Positions 1 through 10,049 are shown, counted from the stretch's first letter. The stretch is 64,000 bases of DNA from Sphingosinicella sp. (GCF_013911755.1 NZ_JACESP010000001.1:248001-312000), one strand, 5' to 3'. Notes: generated by a model from the sequence alone, not told the origin. Program-made: numbers and translations.

Positions 1-1
1 G

Positions 2-613
2 CAGAAAACGGGAAAGGGCCAAGTGCTCGACGTGGCGATGACCGATGGCTCCGCCGTGCTGATGGGCATGATCTGGGGCTTCTTCGGGCAGGGCGCGTGG
101 AAGGACGAACGCGGCGTCAACATGCTCGATACGGGAACGCACTTCTACGACACCTACGAATGCAAGGATGGCGGCCATATTTCGATCGGTTCGATCGAGC
201 CGCAGTTCTACGCCGCGCTGCGCCGCATCGCGGGGCTTGAGAACGACGCCGAATTCGACGCGCAGATGGACCCGTCGCGCTGGGGACCGCTCAAGGCCAG
301 GCTGACGGCGCTGTTCCTCACGAAGACGCGCGCGGAATGGTGCGCGCTGATGGAAGGCACGGACGTGTGTTTCGCGCCGGTGCTGTCACTCACCGAGGCG
401 CCGTCGCACCCGCACAATGCGGCGCGCGGCACGTTCATCGAGGTGGGCGGGATGACGCAGCCTGCGCCCGCGCCGCGCTATTCGGAGACGGTGACGGATA
501 GGCCGACCCCGACGCCGCGCACGGGGGCGGATACGGCGGCGATCCTAGGCGAACTCGGCTACTCGGATGCAGAGATCGTGGCGCTGGCGGGCGCGCGGGC
601 CCTCGCGACATGA
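2..613 (+). CDS. CaiB/BaiF family (class III) CoA-transferase, C-terminal fragment
   Basis: The reading frame is already open at the window edge, so the N-terminal part lies outside and 203 residues remain. The fragment resembles the C-terminal half of class III CoA-transferases and alpha-methylacyl-CoA racemases: the LDVAMTDGSAVLM stretch at the start, the GGHISIGSIEPQFY segment, and a closing part where the chain recrosses the CoA-binding domain (PRTGADTAAILGELGYSDAEI). The catalytic Asp lies upstream of the visible part. The substrate cannot be read from this fragment; a 2-methylacyl-CoA racemase role is the most usual for such sequences. The stop overlaps the next gene by 4 bases (ATGA). 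Confidence 0.85.
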   Translation, partial: QKTGKGQVLDVAMTDGSAVLMGMIWGFFGQGAWKDERGVNMLDTGTHFYDTYECKDGGHISIGSIEPQFYAALRRIAGLENDAEFDAQMDPSRWGPLKARLTALFLTKTRAEWCALMEGTDVCFAPVLSLTEAPSHPHNAARGTFIEVGGMTQPAPAPRYSETVTDRPTPTPRTGADTAAILGELGYSDAEIVALAGARALAT

Positions 614-1908
614 TGCGCGCAGCCACCGCCCTGCTGCTGCTCGCGGCGACGGCCGACCCATCGCTCGCGCAGACGCGCAAGGAGAAGGACGACGGAGCGG
701 TCGCGGCGCTGAGCAATCCGGCGCGGCTTGTCACCATCGGCGATCATGGCCGCAATTCCGGCGATTTCATGCTCGCGCTGAGCTTCTACGAACGTGCTCT
801 CGGGATCGATCCCGGCTTCGTCCCCGCGCTCCGGGCCTCGACCGAAGTCGCGCTCGCGATGCGGATGCCGCAGGCGCTGTCGTATGCGGAGCGCTGGGTG
901 CGGGCGACGCCGAAGGACGGGCTTGCGCACCTCGCGGTGGGCGCGGCGCTCGTGCAGCAGAACCGGCCCACGGAAGCGCAGAAGTCGTTCGCGCTCGCCG
1001 AGGCGGCGGGAGGTCCACCCGCGGCGATCGCCATGCAGCGCGGCCTTGCCTTCGATCTGCTCGGGCAGAGTCGTAACGCGCAGATCGCCTATGCGGATGC
1101 GATGCAGCGCGTGCCGGGCGACCGATCGATCGTCGAGCATCTGGCGCTCAGCCTCGCGATCGGCGGCGACAATGAAGCGGCGATGCAGCTCTTGCAGCCG
1201 GAGGCGGAAAAAGCATCCGGCCAGCCGAGTTTCGAACGCACGCTGGTGCTCGTCCACGCGCTCGGCGGGCGGCGCGATCTCGCGCGGCGCATCGCGACGG
1301 CCAACCTCAGCCCGCAGGCGGCCGCCGGGGCCGGGGACGTGCTCGAACGGATCGCCAGCCTGCCGACCCCGGCCGCGAAAGCGGCTGCCGTGCATCTCGG
1401 CATCCTGCCCGATGCAGGGCGACCCGCGCAGGCGCCGGCAGTCGTAGCACAGGCGCCAACATCTCCGCCGCCCGCGCCCGAACCCGAGCCCGAGCCGGCG
1501 GCGCCGGTGATCGAAAGTCCGCCGCCGCGCGCGCCGGAGATCGCGGCCGAAAAACCTGCGCCTGCCAAGCCTGCCGCAGCCAAACCCGCGCCGAAGCCGG
1601 AACCGCTGCCCGCCGGGTTGCCGAAGCTTTCAGCGTCGCAGCTCAAGGCGGCGCATGTGTGGCTGCAGCTTTCGAGCAGCCCGGACCGCGCGCTGATGAC
1701 GTTCGACTTCGCACGCTTCAAGCGCAAGGCGAGCGTGATCGGCAACTATAACGCCTATGTGCAGAATGCCGACGGCACGCACCGCCTGCTGATCGGGCCG
1801 TTCCGATCCGCCGGAGATGCGCAGAAAGTCTCGCGCCGGTTGAAAGCGGCGGGGGTCGACTCCTACATCAACCGCGCGCCGGCCGGCTCCGCCATCGCGC
1901 CGCTCTGA
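610..1908 (+). CDS. Periplasmic TPR-repeat protein with C-terminal SPOR domain
   Basis: The 432-residue protein begins with a signal peptide (MMRAATALLLLAATADPSLA, cut near AQ). Residues about 35-270 are Ala-rich helical repeats of TPR type, including a line such as FYERALGIDPGFVPALRAS. A Pro/Ala/Glu/Lys linker follows (about 280-340), then a C-terminal SPOR domain with VWLQLSSSPDRA and LLIGPFRSAGDAQKVSRRL. SPOR domains bind denuded peptidoglycan at division sites, so a periplasmic cell-wall or division role is inferred. The linker resembles that of the SPOR protein after argS. It overlaps the CoA-transferase upstream by 4 bases and dgt downstream by 1 base. Confidence 0.8.
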   Translation: MMRAATALLLLAATADPSLAQTRKEKDDGAVAALSNPARLVTIGDHGRNSGDFMLALSFYERALGIDPGFVPALRASTEVALAMRMPQALSYAERWVRATPKDGLAHLAVGAALVQQNRPTEAQKSFALAEAAGGPPAAIAMQRGLAFDLLGQSRNAQIAYADAMQRVPGDRSIVEHLALSLAIGGDNEAAMQLLQPEAEKASGQPSFERTLVLVHALGGRRDLARRIATANLSPQAAAGAGDVLERIASLPTPAAKAAAVHLGILPDAGRPAQAPAVVAQAPTSPPPAPEPEPEPAAPVIESPPPRAPEIAAEKPAPAKPAAAKPAPKPEPLPAGLPKLSASQLKAAHVWLQLSSSPDRALMTFDFARFKRKASVIGNYNAYVQNADGTHRLLIGPFRSAGDAQKVSRRLKAAGVDSYINRAPAGSAIAPL

Positions 1909-3068
1909 TGCTGGCGCCGTACGCTTCGAACCCCGCCGCGTCGCGGGGGCGGCTTCATTCCGAAAGCCCGAGCGCGCGCCGCGACGCGTTTCAGCGGGAC
2001 CGCGACCGCATCATCCATTCGACCGCCTTCCGCCGCCTGAAGCACAAGACGCAGGTGTTCGTATCGCCGGACGGCGACCATTTCCGCACGCGGCTGACGC
2101 ACAGCCTCGAAGTCGCGCAGATCGGCCGCGCCATCGCGCGCACGCTGCAGTTCAATGAAGACCTGACCGAAGCGCTCTGCCTTGCGCACGACCTCGGGCA
2201 TCCGCCGTTCGGCCATGTCGGCGAGGACGTGCTCGCCGCGCGCATGGCGCCGTGGGGCGGCTTCGACCACAACGGCCACACGATCCGGATGCTGACCACG
2301 CTCGAGGTCCGCTACGCCGATTTCGACGGGCTCAACCTTTCGTGGGAAACGCTGGAGGGCCTCGCCAAGCACAACGGGCCGGTGACGGCGTCGGGCTGGG
2401 CGCTCGGCGACTACAACGCGCGCCACGATCTCGATCTCGCGACGCACGCGGGGCCGGAGGCGCAGCTCGCCGCGCTCGCGGATGACATCGCCTACGACAA
2501 CCACGATCTCGACGATGGCCTCCGCGCCGGGCTGTTCACGCTCGGCGAGGTCGCGGCGGCGGTGCCGCTCGTCAGCGAGTGTCTGGACGCCGTGCGCGCG
2601 CGTCATCCGGGCGCGCCCGACGACCGGCTGGCGGCCGAACTCGTGCGGTTCCAGATCGGGCGCATGGCCGATGATCTGATCGAGGAAACCGCCCGGCGTC
2701 TTGCCGCGCTTGCGCCCGCCGATGTGGAGGCCATCCGCCGGGCCGGGGCGCCCGTTGTTCGCTTTTCGGAAGCGATGCAGGCGGCCGAGCGCGACCTCAA
2801 GCGCTTTCTCTACGCGAACATGTATTTCCACGCGCGCAACCTCGCGATGCGCGAACCCGCCGCCGCGGTGACGGGCGAACTGTTCGACATGCTCCACGAC
2901 GATCCTTCGAAGCTGCCCGCCGATTGGCGCGAGCGCCTGCCCGAAACCGAACCGGCGCGCGCGCGCCACATCGCGGATTTCATCGCGGGCATGACTGATC
3001 GCTATGCCCTGAAGACCTTCGAAGCGCTGGGCGGGCAAATCGCCTTCCCACCGGGCGCGATCATCTGA
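1908..3068 (+). CDS. dgt: Deoxyguanosinetriphosphate triphosphohydrolase-like protein
   Basis: The 386-residue protein is an HD-domain dNTP triphosphohydrolase that cleaves dNTPs to deoxynucleosides and triphosphate. The N-terminus has the family signature of paired Arg residues before RDRIIHSTAFRRLKHKTQV. The metal site is visible as H65 (THSLEV), H94-D95 in LAHDLGHPPFGHVGE, and a later Asp in DDIAYDNHDLDDGL. It belongs to the shorter dGTPase-like type common in alphaproteobacteria, where it usually precedes argS and the argS-linked SPOR gene, as here apart from the intervening cyclase. The stop codon directly abuts that of the convergent diguanylate cyclase. Confidence 0.93.
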   Translation: MLAPYASNPAASRGRLHSESPSARRDAFQRDRDRIIHSTAFRRLKHKTQVFVSPDGDHFRTRLTHSLEVAQIGRAIARTLQFNEDLTEALCLAHDLGHPPFGHVGEDVLAARMAPWGGFDHNGHTIRMLTTLEVRYADFDGLNLSWETLEGLAKHNGPVTASGWALGDYNARHDLDLATHAGPEAQLAALADDIAYDNHDLDDGLRAGLFTLGEVAAAVPLVSECLDAVRARHPGAPDDRLAAELVRFQIGRMADDLIEETARRLAALAPADVEAIRRAGAPVVRFSEAMQAAERDLKRFLYANMYFHARNLAMREPAAAVTGELFDMLHDDPSKLPADWRERLPETEPARARHIADFIAGMTDRYALKTFEALGGQIAFPPGAII

Positions 3069-4730
3069 TCAGCCGGTGACCGCCTGCGCGCTGCGGTCGC
3101 TTCCCCGAAAGATTACCTGGTTCCGACCATTTGCCTTCGCCTTGTAGAGCTCCTGATCGGCCCAGCCGTAGAGGCGCTGGAAGCTGAGCGCGCGGTCTGC
3201 CGAGGCGACTCCGATGCTGACCGTGACGGCATGGCCGGTGCGCAGTTCGGGATGATGCAGATCGGCGATGCCGCGTCGCACGCTTTCGGCGAACTGGCGG
3301 AGGCCGATGGGGGTGAGCCCGGTGACGGCGAGCACGAATTCTTCCCCGCCGATGCGCCCCGCGACGCATAGCGGCCCTTCCCAGCGTTCGAGTCGGCGCG
3401 CGATCCGGCACAGCACGGCGTCGCCGGCCTCGTGGCCATAGGTGTCGTTGACACGCTTGAAATGGTCGACATCGATCAGCAGCAGGCCGAAGGGCTCGCC
3501 CGGCGCGGCGCGGCCCTCGATCATGAACTCGGCGCGATCCACGAAGCCCCGCCGATTGAGCAGGCCTGTGAGTGCATCGCGGCTGGCAAGCTCGCTCATG
3601 CGTGCCTCCGCCGCGCGCGCCTTGTCGCGCTCGTCGCGGAGGTGCGCGATCCGCAGCGTAACGGCGATCGAGAGCCAGATGGTCTGCAATGCCGCCGCGA
3701 CGAGCATCACGACCTGCGAGCCGCCGCCATAGACCCAGTCATTCACGTCGATAACCTGTACCAGCGCAAGCGTCGCCATCGGCAGCCCCCACGCCCACGC
3801 GAGCGCCTTCGCATCCGCGTTTCCTGCGCGGCAGGCGTTGACGAGGCTGAGCGTGACAAGCGCGAGGACGGACAGGGTGAGCGCGCCGAGAACGGCAACC
3901 TGCCAACCGAGCGCCGGCCCCGTTTCCAGCGAGACGAGAATGCCGAAAGGCATGATGAAAAGACCGAGCGCGAGCGTGCCGATGCGGAGCGCGCGCGGTC
4001 CCATGTCTTTCCCCAGCGCCATAACGCCACTGATGGTTGCCAGCGTGACGGCGAGGCAGGCAAGAAAGGTGCAGATCTGCGATGACCAGCCGGCGATGCC
4101 GGGCGCGACGATGAGTGCGAGCTGAGACCAGAGCAGACCCCACGCGACCATCGTGACTGCCCAGAGCCCGTGCCACAGCAGGTAGATGCGGCGCAGCGCC
4201 ATGCCCACCAACAGCGTGTAAAGCGCGCCGAGCGCGAGCAGCGTGATCGCGCTGCCGACGACCACAGGCAGCACGGCGGCCTGGGCATTGGCTTCATCGG
4301 CGTCGGGCAGACGGATTCTGAGCAGTTCGTGGCTCGCGAGTCCGTCGAAACGCAGAAGAACGGTCTTGACCGGCGCGGCGAGCATCGGGGGTTCGAACGC
4401 GATCTGCCCGCCGATCCGCCAGTGCGCGCCATAATTGCCCCGGCGCACGGTTTGCGAGGCGGTTCGGCCGTCCGCGTAAAGGAAAACCGCCGTCAGTCGC
4501 TCGAAGCGCGTTTGATGAACATAGACGATCCGCGAATCGGCGGGCGCATCGATCTTCAGCCACAGGCTGCGCTGCCGATAGTCGGCGGGCTCCCCCGAAC
4601 ACTCGAACGCGTCCGGTTCGGCTGCCGAAAGGTCCGTCACCGCATGGCAGAAGCGGGCTTCCGCGCGCGCCTCATCGCCCGCTGCAGCGGCGATAAGCGA
4701 TAGAAATGCAAAGGCAATTACGCGGTACAT
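3069..4730 (-). CDS. Membrane diguanylate cyclase with 7TMR-DISM sensor module and GGDEF domain
   Basis: The 553-residue protein has a signal peptide (to about residue 23), a periplasmic beta-rich domain of 7TMR-DISM type (about 25-170), seven predicted membrane helices (about 175-370), a short coiled linker (RDERDKARAAEARMSELASRD) and a C-terminal GGDEF domain with the active site written GGEEF at about 461-465. The site is intact, so c-di-GMP synthesis from two GTP is expected. The usual upstream RxxD inhibitory site is absent (the aligned positions read G and C), so product feedback is probably missing. The ligand is unknown. It is divergent from argS, with about 200 bases between. Confidence 0.88.
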   Translation of the reverse strand: MYRVIAFAFLSLIAAAAGDEARAEARFCHAVTDLSAAEPDAFECSGEPADYRQRSLWLKIDAPADSRIVYVHQTRFERLTAVFLYADGRTASQTVRRGNYGAHWRIGGQIAFEPPMLAAPVKTVLLRFDGLASHELLRIRLPDADEANAQAAVLPVVVGSAITLLALGALYTLLVGMALRRIYLLWHGLWAVTMVAWGLLWSQLALIVAPGIAGWSSQICTFLACLAVTLATISGVMALGKDMGPRALRIGTLALGLFIMPFGILVSLETGPALGWQVAVLGALTLSVLALVTLSLVNACRAGNADAKALAWAWGLPMATLALVQVIDVNDWVYGGGSQVVMLVAAALQTIWLSIAVTLRIAHLRDERDKARAAEARMSELASRDALTGLLNRRGFVDRAEFMIEGRAAPGEPFGLLLIDVDHFKRVNDTYGHEAGDAVLCRIARRLERWEGPLCVAGRIGGEEFVLAVTGLTPIGLRQFAESVRRGIADLHHPELRTGHAVTVSIGVASADRALSFQRLYGWADQELYKAKANGRNQVIFRGSDRSAQAVTG

Positions 4731-4939
4731 AGGAACGGCGCACGCATACTCGTCGAAGGGGGCTCTTGTCAGCCCACCTTGCGCGAAGGGCTATAAGAAA
4801 CCGTTACGGATGTTTTTCGAATTGGAAACGAGCACGCGACGCGCTCTGCCGTGCGGACGGTGACGGATGCTTGGCGCCCACGGGGAAAGCGGTGTAAGGC
4901 CCCGGGCAAATCTCATTTTTGCAGATAGCAGGCCTGGTC

Positions 4940-6676
4940 GTGAGCACTGTTTTTGAAACCTATACGGCGGCGGTCCACGCCGCGCTCGACGCGCTGGAGG
5001 CGGCGGGGGCGATTCCGGCCGGGCTCGACCGCAAGGCCGTGGCGCTCGAACCGCCGCGCGATCCCTCGCACGGCGACCTTGCCACCAACGCCGCGATGGT
5101 GCTGGCGAAGCCCGCAGGCAAGCCGCCGCGCGCGATCGCCGAGCCGCTTGCCGTTGAGCTTGCCAAGGCGTCGGGCGTCGCATCCGTGGAGGTGGCGGGG
5201 CCGGGCTTCATCAACATCCGCCTCGATCCTGCCGTCTGGATCAGCGAGCTGAACGCCATTCTCGCGGCGGGCAGCGATTATGGGCGCACGGGCATGGGCA
5301 CGGGCGTGCACGTCAATGTCGAATATGTCTCGGCGAACCCGACGGGGCCGATGCACATGGGCCACTGCCGGGGTGCCGTCGTTGGCGATGCGCTCGCCGC
5401 GCTGCTCGAATTCGCGGGCTACGAGGTGACGCGCGAATATTATGTGAACGACGCGGGCGGACAGGTGGACGTGCTCGCACGCTCTGCGCACCTGCGCTAT
5501 CGCGAGGCGCTGGGCGAGGATATCGGCGAGATTCCCGAAGGGCTCTATCCGGGCGATTATCTGAAGCCGGTGGGTGAAGCGCTGGCGGCGGAGTTCGGCG
5601 ATGCCCATGTGGGCAAGCCGGAGAGCGAATGGCTGGCGCTGTTCCGCACGCGCGCCGTCGATGCGATGCTCGCGCTCATCAAGGCCGATCTCGCGCTGCT
5701 CGGCATCCACCACGACCTGTTTTCATCCGAAGCCGAGGTTCAGGCGGCAGGCGAGGCTGACCGCGCCGAGGCTGAACTGCGCGCGAAGGGTTATGTCTAC
5801 GAAGGCGTGCTCGAACCGCCGAAGGGCGAACTGCCCGATGACTGGGAGCCGGTGGAACTGACGCTGTTCCGATCGACCGCATTCGGCGACGACGTCGACC
5901 GGCCGCTCAAAAAGTCGGACGGGTCATGGACGTATTTCGGCGCCGACATGGCGTATCACAAGCGCAAGGCCGAGCGCGCCGACCAGCTGATCGACATCTG
6001 GGGCGCCGACCATGCCGGCACGGTGAAACGGATTCAGGCGGCGGTCGCGGCGCTGACGGACGGCAAGCCGTTCGACGTGAAGCTCGTGCAGATGGTGCGC
6101 CTGTTCCGCGCCGGTGAGCCGGTGAAGATGTCGAAGCGATCGGGTTCGTTCGTGACGCTGGCGGACGTGGTGCGCGAGGTCGGCAAGGACGTCGTGCGCT
6201 TCATGATGCTGACGCGGCGGGCCGATGCACCGCTCGATTTCGACTTCGCCAAGGTCGTCGAGCAGTCGAAGGACAACCCGGTCTTCTATGTGCAGTACGC
6301 GCACGCGCGGATTTACTCGCTGGCGCGCCGCGCGGCTGAGGCGGGCTTCACCGTCGCCGCGCCCTCGGCGGCTGATCTTGCCCGGCTCGACGAGACCGAA
6401 CTCGATCTCGTGCGGTTTGCCGCGCAGTGGCCGCGCATCGTCGAGGCGGCGGCGAACGCGCACGAGCCGCACCGCATCGCCTTCTACCTCGGCGATCTCG
6501 CCGCGGCGTTCCACGCCAACTGGAACCGGGGCAACGACGATCCTTCGAAGCGCTACCTGATCGCGGACGATCCCGGCATCACCAACGCGAGGCTGGCGCT
6601 GGCGCGTGGGCTGGGGCAGGTTATCGCGAACGGCCTTCATGTGATGGGTGTGACCCCGGTCGAGGAGATGCACTGA
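4940..6676 (+). CDS. argS: Arginyl-tRNA synthetase
   Basis: Class I aminoacyl-tRNA synthetase that charges tRNA-Arg. The N-terminal additional domain (about 1-100) is followed by the HIGH-type motif [12 protein letters not shown] and, much later, the KMSK motif as [10 protein letters not shown]. The C-terminal helical anticodon-binding domain ends the protein. I chose the GTG at 4940 (product [11 protein letters not shown]) rather than the in-frame TTG at 4919, because homologous proteins start near the FETYTAAV segment; neither start has a good Shine-Dalgarno, so this is uncertain by 7 residues. The SPOR-domain gene follows one base after the stop, the usual alphaproteobacterial arrangement. 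Confidence 0.95.
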   Translation: MSTVFETYTAAVHAALDALEAAGAIPAGLDRKAVALEPPRDPSHGDLATNAAMVLAKPAGKPPRAIAEPLAVELAKASGVASVEVAGPGFINIRLDPAVWISELNAILAAGSDYGRTGMGTGVHVNVEYVSANPTGPMHMGHCRGAVVGDALAALLEFAGYEVTREYYVNDAGGQVDVLARSAHLRYREALGEDIGEIPEGLYPGDYLKPVGEALAAEFGDAHVGKPESEWLALFRTRAVDAMLALIKADLALLGIHHDLFSSEAEVQAAGEADRAEAELRAKGYVYEGVLEPPKGELPDDWEPVELTLFRSTAFGDDVDRPLKKSDGSWTYFGADMAYHKRKAERADQLIDIWGADHAGTVKRIQAAVAALTDGKPFDVKLVQMVRLFRAGEPVKMSKRSGSFVTLADVVREVGKDVVRFMMLTRRADAPLDFDFAKVVEQSKDNPVFYVQYAHARIYSLARRAAEAGFTVAAPSAADLARLDETELDLVRFAAQWPRIVEAAANAHEPHRIAFYLGDLAAAFHANWNRGNDDPSKRYLIADDPGITNARLALARGLGQVIANGLHVMGVTPVEEMH

Positions 6677-6677
6677 G

Positions 6678-7559
6678 ATGGCGCGTGGCTACCGGGACGA
6701 CGAGGACGACGATGCCCTGCCGTGGCTTGAACCCGCGGAGCCGGAGGATGAGGACGAGGCGCGGGCTTTTCCGTATCGCGGCCTCATTATCGCGGGCGCC
6801 ATCATCGTGGCGACCGTCGCGGTGCTGTGGTTTGTGGTCGAGTGGATTGGCGGAGGCCGCGGCACAGATACGGTCGCGGCAACGGACGAGGTGCCGCTCA
6901 TCCAGGCGCCGGAGGGGGCTTACAAGGTCCGCCCCGACGACCCCGGCGGACTCGATGTCGACGCCGACAGCCTGACGCACTCGGTCGCCGAGGGGCAGGA
7001 TCCCGGGGGCGAGCTTGCGCTCGACGTGATCCCCGAAGAGCCCGTGCCCGTCATTCCGGCAGCGCCCGTTCAGAATGCGCCTGTGCCCGAACCCGGCACG
7101 GCGGCGCGCGCGACCGTGCCGCCGCCCGCACAGAAGGCGCTTCCCCCCGAGAAAGCCTTGCCGAAGCCAGTGGAAAAGTCTGTCGCGAAGCCGCCGGTCA
7201 AGGAAACGACGAAGCCGGCGCAGAAGGTTGAGACGCCAAAGTCGGCACCGAAGCCGGAGCCTGCGAAGCCTGCGCCGGCGAAGGTTGCAGCCGCGAAACC
7301 CGAGCCTGCAAAGGCGACGGGCAGCGTTACCGTACAACTCGGCGCCTTCAACAGCACGGCGAGCGCCGATCAGGTGTGGTCGAAGCTTTCGGGGCGCGTC
7401 GGCGCGCTCGGCGGACTGCGCAAATCGGTGCAGCCGGTCGAAAGCGGCGGCAAGACGCTTTATCGCCTGCGCGCGGGCGGCATCGCCTCCGAAGCACAGG
7501 CGACGAGTGTCTGCTCTGCCGTGCAGGCGGCGGGCGAGCAGTGCGTGATCGTGCGCTGA
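6678..7559 (+). CDS. Single-pass membrane protein with C-terminal SPOR domain
   Basis: The 293-residue protein has an acidic cytoplasmic N-terminus (about 1-30), one transmembrane helix (about 34-56), a long Pro/Ala/Lys-rich periplasmic spacer (about 110-210) and a SPOR domain at the C-terminus (SVTVQLGAFNSTASADQVW onward, about 217-293). This is the architecture of the argS-linked SPOR proteins of alphaproteobacteria, which are thought to bind septal peptidoglycan. It starts 1 base after argS and ends 7 bases before nagZ, so it is probably co-transcribed with both; nagZ acts on peptidoglycan fragments, which fits a cell-wall role. Confidence 0.85.
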   Translation: MARGYRDDEDDDALPWLEPAEPEDEDEARAFPYRGLIIAGAIIVATVAVLWFVVEWIGGGRGTDTVAATDEVPLIQAPEGAYKVRPDDPGGLDVDADSLTHSVAEGQDPGGELALDVIPEEPVPVIPAAPVQNAPVPEPGTAARATVPPPAQKALPPEKALPKPVEKSVAKPPVKETTKPAQKVETPKSAPKPEPAKPAPAKVAAAKPEPAKATGSVTVQLGAFNSTASADQVWSKLSGRVGALGGLRKSVQPVESGGKTLYRLRAGGIASEAQATSVCSAVQAAGEQCVIVR

Positions 7560-7566
7560 GCCGCGC

Positions 7567-8574
7567 GTGACGCCGCTGCTGCTCGGCCTTTCAGGGCTTG
7601 CAATCACCCACGATGAACGCGCGCTGTTCAAGGCGGCGGACCCGGCGGGCTACATTCTCTTCGCGCGCAATATCGACACGCCGGATCAGGTGCGTGCGCT
7701 GACCGCCGATCTGCGCGCGCTTTCGGGGCGTGATGATCTGCCGATCCTGATCGATCAGGAAGGCGGGCGCGTCGCGCGGCTCGGGCCGCCGCACTGGCCG
7801 CTGTTTCCGCCTGCGCGGCGTTTCGGCGAAGTGTTCGGCATAGCGCCGGTCACGGCCATCGAGGCGGCGCGGCTGAATGCCAAGGCGATCGCGCTGACGC
7901 TCGCGGACCTAGGTATCAGCGTCGATTGCCTGCCGGTGCTCGACGTGCCGGTGCCGGGCGCGCACGACATCATCGGCGACCGCGCTTATGCGCTGGAGCC
8001 CGGCGCGGTCGCCTCGCTCGGCGACGCGACGCTGCGCGGGCTGCGTGCGGGCGGTGTCGTCGGGGTCATCAAGCATATTCCGGGGCACGGGCGCGCCGCG
8101 GCGGACAGCCACCTCGAACTGCCTGTGGTAACGGCGGATCGCGCCGCGCTCGAAGCCGATTTCGCGCCGTTTCGCGCGCTCGCCGCCGCGCCGATGGCGA
8201 TGACCGCGCATGTGCTCTATCAGGCGCTCGACCCGGATGCCTGCGCCTCACAATCGAAGATCGTGATCGAACAGACGATTCGCGGCACCATCGGCTTCGA
8301 CGGCCTGCTGATGGCGGACGACCTCGGCATGAGCGCGCTTGGTGGCACGCTTCCCGAGCGGCTCGCAGGCGTGCTTGCGGCGGGCTGCGACCTCGCGCTC
8401 CACTGCAGCGGCGACTTTGCCGAGAATGCGATGCTTTGCGAAACGGCGCCCGCGTTGACGGCGGAGGCGCTCGACCGGCTGGTGCGCGCGATGGCTTGGC
8501 GCCGCGCCGAGGGCGAAACCGATGTCGCGGCGCTTGTCGCGAGGCGGGACGCGCTGTTAGTCTCCGCCGCATGA
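7567..8574 (+). CDS. nagZ: Beta-N-acetylhexosaminidase (glycoside hydrolase family 3)
   Basis: Cytoplasmic enzyme that removes N-acetylglucosamine from anhydromuropeptides during peptidoglycan recycling. The 335-residue protein is a single TIM barrel with the NagZ signatures PILIDQEGGRVARL, the catalytic loop KHIPGHGRAAADSH (His/Asp pair) and the nucleophile region LLMADDLGMSAL. No signal peptide is present. It starts with GTG (GTGACGCCG), 7 bases after the SPOR gene. It overlaps scpA by 4 bases (ATGA), a linkage conserved in alphaproteobacteria. Confidence 0.94.
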   Translation: MTPLLLGLSGLAITHDERALFKAADPAGYILFARNIDTPDQVRALTADLRALSGRDDLPILIDQEGGRVARLGPPHWPLFPPARRFGEVFGIAPVTAIEAARLNAKAIALTLADLGISVDCLPVLDVPVPGAHDIIGDRAYALEPGAVASLGDATLRGLRAGGVVGVIKHIPGHGRAAADSHLELPVVTADRAALEADFAPFRALAAAPMAMTAHVLYQALDPDACASQSKIVIEQTIRGTIGFDGLLMADDLGMSALGGTLPERLAGVLAAGCDLALHCSGDFAENAMLCETAPALTAEALDRLVRAMAWRRAEGETDVAALVARRDALLVSAA

Positions 8575-9332
8575 CCGAGATCGTTTCGATCGACTTCAAC
8601 GGCAACGAAAGCGAACGCCTGAACCTCGATATCGAGGGTTGGGAAGGGCCGCTTGACGTGCTCTTGCACCTCGCGCGGGCGCAGAAGGTCGATCTGGCGC
8701 GAATCTCGATCCTCGAACTCGTCGAGCAGTATCTCGTCTTCATCGCGGACGCGAAGACGCTGCGGCTGGAATTGGCCGCCGACTATCTGGTGATGGCGGC
8801 GTGGCTCGCGTACCTCAAGTCCTGCCTGCTGCTGCCGAAGGAGGAGCAGGAGGAGCCGAGCGCCGAGGAACTGGCGCTCCGCCTGCAACTTCGGCTGCAA
8901 CGCCTCGACGCTATGCGTGAAGCGGGCGCGCGGCTGATGGCGCGCGACCAGATCGGGCGGGACGCCTTCATGCGCGGCGCGCCCGAAGGCGTCCGTGTGG
9001 TGAAGACCGCGACGTGGGACTGTGAGCTTTACGACCTCCTGAAGGCCTATGGCGCGATCAAGAGCCGGCACGGCCCCCGCGAGTATGCGGTGCGCCGCCG
9101 CCCGGTGTTCTCGCTCGAAGAGGCGCTGGACCGGCTGGAATCGATGCTCGGCACCGCGCTCGACTGGACCGTGCTGTCGAGCTTCTTGCCGGACGGCATC
9201 ACCGATGAGGACTTCCGCCGGTCAAGCGTCGCGAGCAGCTTCGTCGCCGCGCTTGAACTGACGCGGCTCGGCAAGACCGAGCTGTCGCAGGCGGACAGCT
9301 TCGCCCCCCTCTTTCTCAGAAAGCGCCAATGA
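8571..9332 (+). CDS. scpA: Segregation and condensation protein A
   Basis: Kleisin subunit of the SMC-ScpAB complex, which compacts and segregates chromosomes. The protein is 253 residues when started at the ATG overlapping the nagZ stop. It has the N-terminal kleisin signature WEGPLDVLLHLARAQKVDL and the helical LADYLVMAAWLAYLKSCLLLP segment that contacts the SMC neck; the C-terminal winged helix ends at LRKRQ. It overlaps scpB by 4 bases. A much longer in-frame extension upstream is only the shadow of nagZ. Confidence 0.93.
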   Translation: MTEIVSIDFNGNESERLNLDIEGWEGPLDVLLHLARAQKVDLARISILELVEQYLVFIADAKTLRLELAADYLVMAAWLAYLKSCLLLPKEEQEEPSAEELALRLQLRLQRLDAMREAGARLMARDQIGRDAFMRGAPEGVRVVKTATWDCELYDLLKAYGAIKSRHGPREYAVRRRPVFSLEEALDRLESMLGTALDWTVLSSFLPDGITDEDFRRSSVASSFVAALELTRLGKTELSQADSFAPLFLRKRQ

Positions 9333-9967
9333 GCGACGCGATTGACGACGATCTCCGGTTCCAGCGCATCATCGAGGCGACGCTGTTCGCTGCCGACAAG
9401 CCGCTGACGCGCGAGCAGATCGCCGAGTTTCTGCCAGAAGGCACGCCGGTGCAGCCGCTGCTCGATGCGCTTGCGGAAAGCTATGCGCCGCGCGGCATCA
9501 ACCTCGTGCAGCGCGGCGGCAAGTGGCATTTCCAGACGGCGGGAGACCTCGGCGATATCCTGCGGCGCGACGAGGATCAGACGCGCAAGCTTTCGCGCGC
9601 AGCGCTCGAAACGCTGGCGATCATCGCTTATCACGAGCCGGTGACGCGCGCGCAGATCGAGGAAATCCGCGGCGTTTCCATCTCGAAGGGCACGATCGAC
9701 GTGCTGATGGAGGCGGGATGGGTGCGTCCGGCGGGCCGCCGCGAGGTGCCGGGGCGCCCGCTGCTGTATGCGACGACGCAGGGCTTCCTTGTTCACTTCG
9801 GCCTCTCCACGCGCCGTGACCTGCCGGGCCTTGCCGAACTGAAGGCCGCGGGCCTGCTGGAGCCTATCGATGCCGCGATGAACCAGCTCCAGTTCGAAAA
9901 GCCGCCCGAAACTCCGGATGTCGACGAGACCGACGCGGAGGAAGAAATGGACGACGAGGCGCTCTAG
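9329..9967 (+). CDS. scpB: Segregation and condensation protein B
   Basis: The 212-residue protein is the winged-helix partner of ScpA in the SMC complex. The ScpB signature is clear in [22 protein letters not shown] and in [23 protein letters not shown], followed by [18 protein letters not shown]. The C-terminal tail is acidic ([14 protein letters not shown]), as is common in the family. The start overlaps the scpA stop by 4 bases. tatA follows after 82 bases. Confidence 0.94.
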   Translation: MSDAIDDDLRFQRIIEATLFAADKPLTREQIAEFLPEGTPVQPLLDALAESYAPRGINLVQRGGKWHFQTAGDLGDILRRDEDQTRKLSRAALETLAIIAYHEPVTRAQIEEIRGVSISKGTIDVLMEAGWVRPAGRREVPGRPLLYATTQGFLVHFGLSTRRDLPGLAELKAAGLLEPIDAAMNQLQFEKPPETPDVDETDAEEEMDDEAL

Positions 9968-10049
9968 GATTCGCATTTTTACATGCGGGGGACTAGACAG
10001 GGGCGAAGGCGCTGCCGATATCGCGGGCGGCGGAAACGGAGTACGGACC

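Noticed and set aside
559-1395. Long open frame on the minus strand opposite the TPR/SPOR gene
   Set aside because: Shadow of a GC-rich gene; its translation is Arg/His-rich and matches no family, while the plus-strand frame has a signal peptide and SPOR domain.
4919-4939. TTG start for argS
   Set aside because: Would add seven residues without support; the GTG at 4940 fits the usual protein start better, though neither has a strong ribosome site.
7926-8570. N-terminal extension of the scpA frame
   Set aside because: It overlaps nagZ in another frame and has no kleisin similarity; the ATG at 8571 overlapping the nagZ stop is the natural start.
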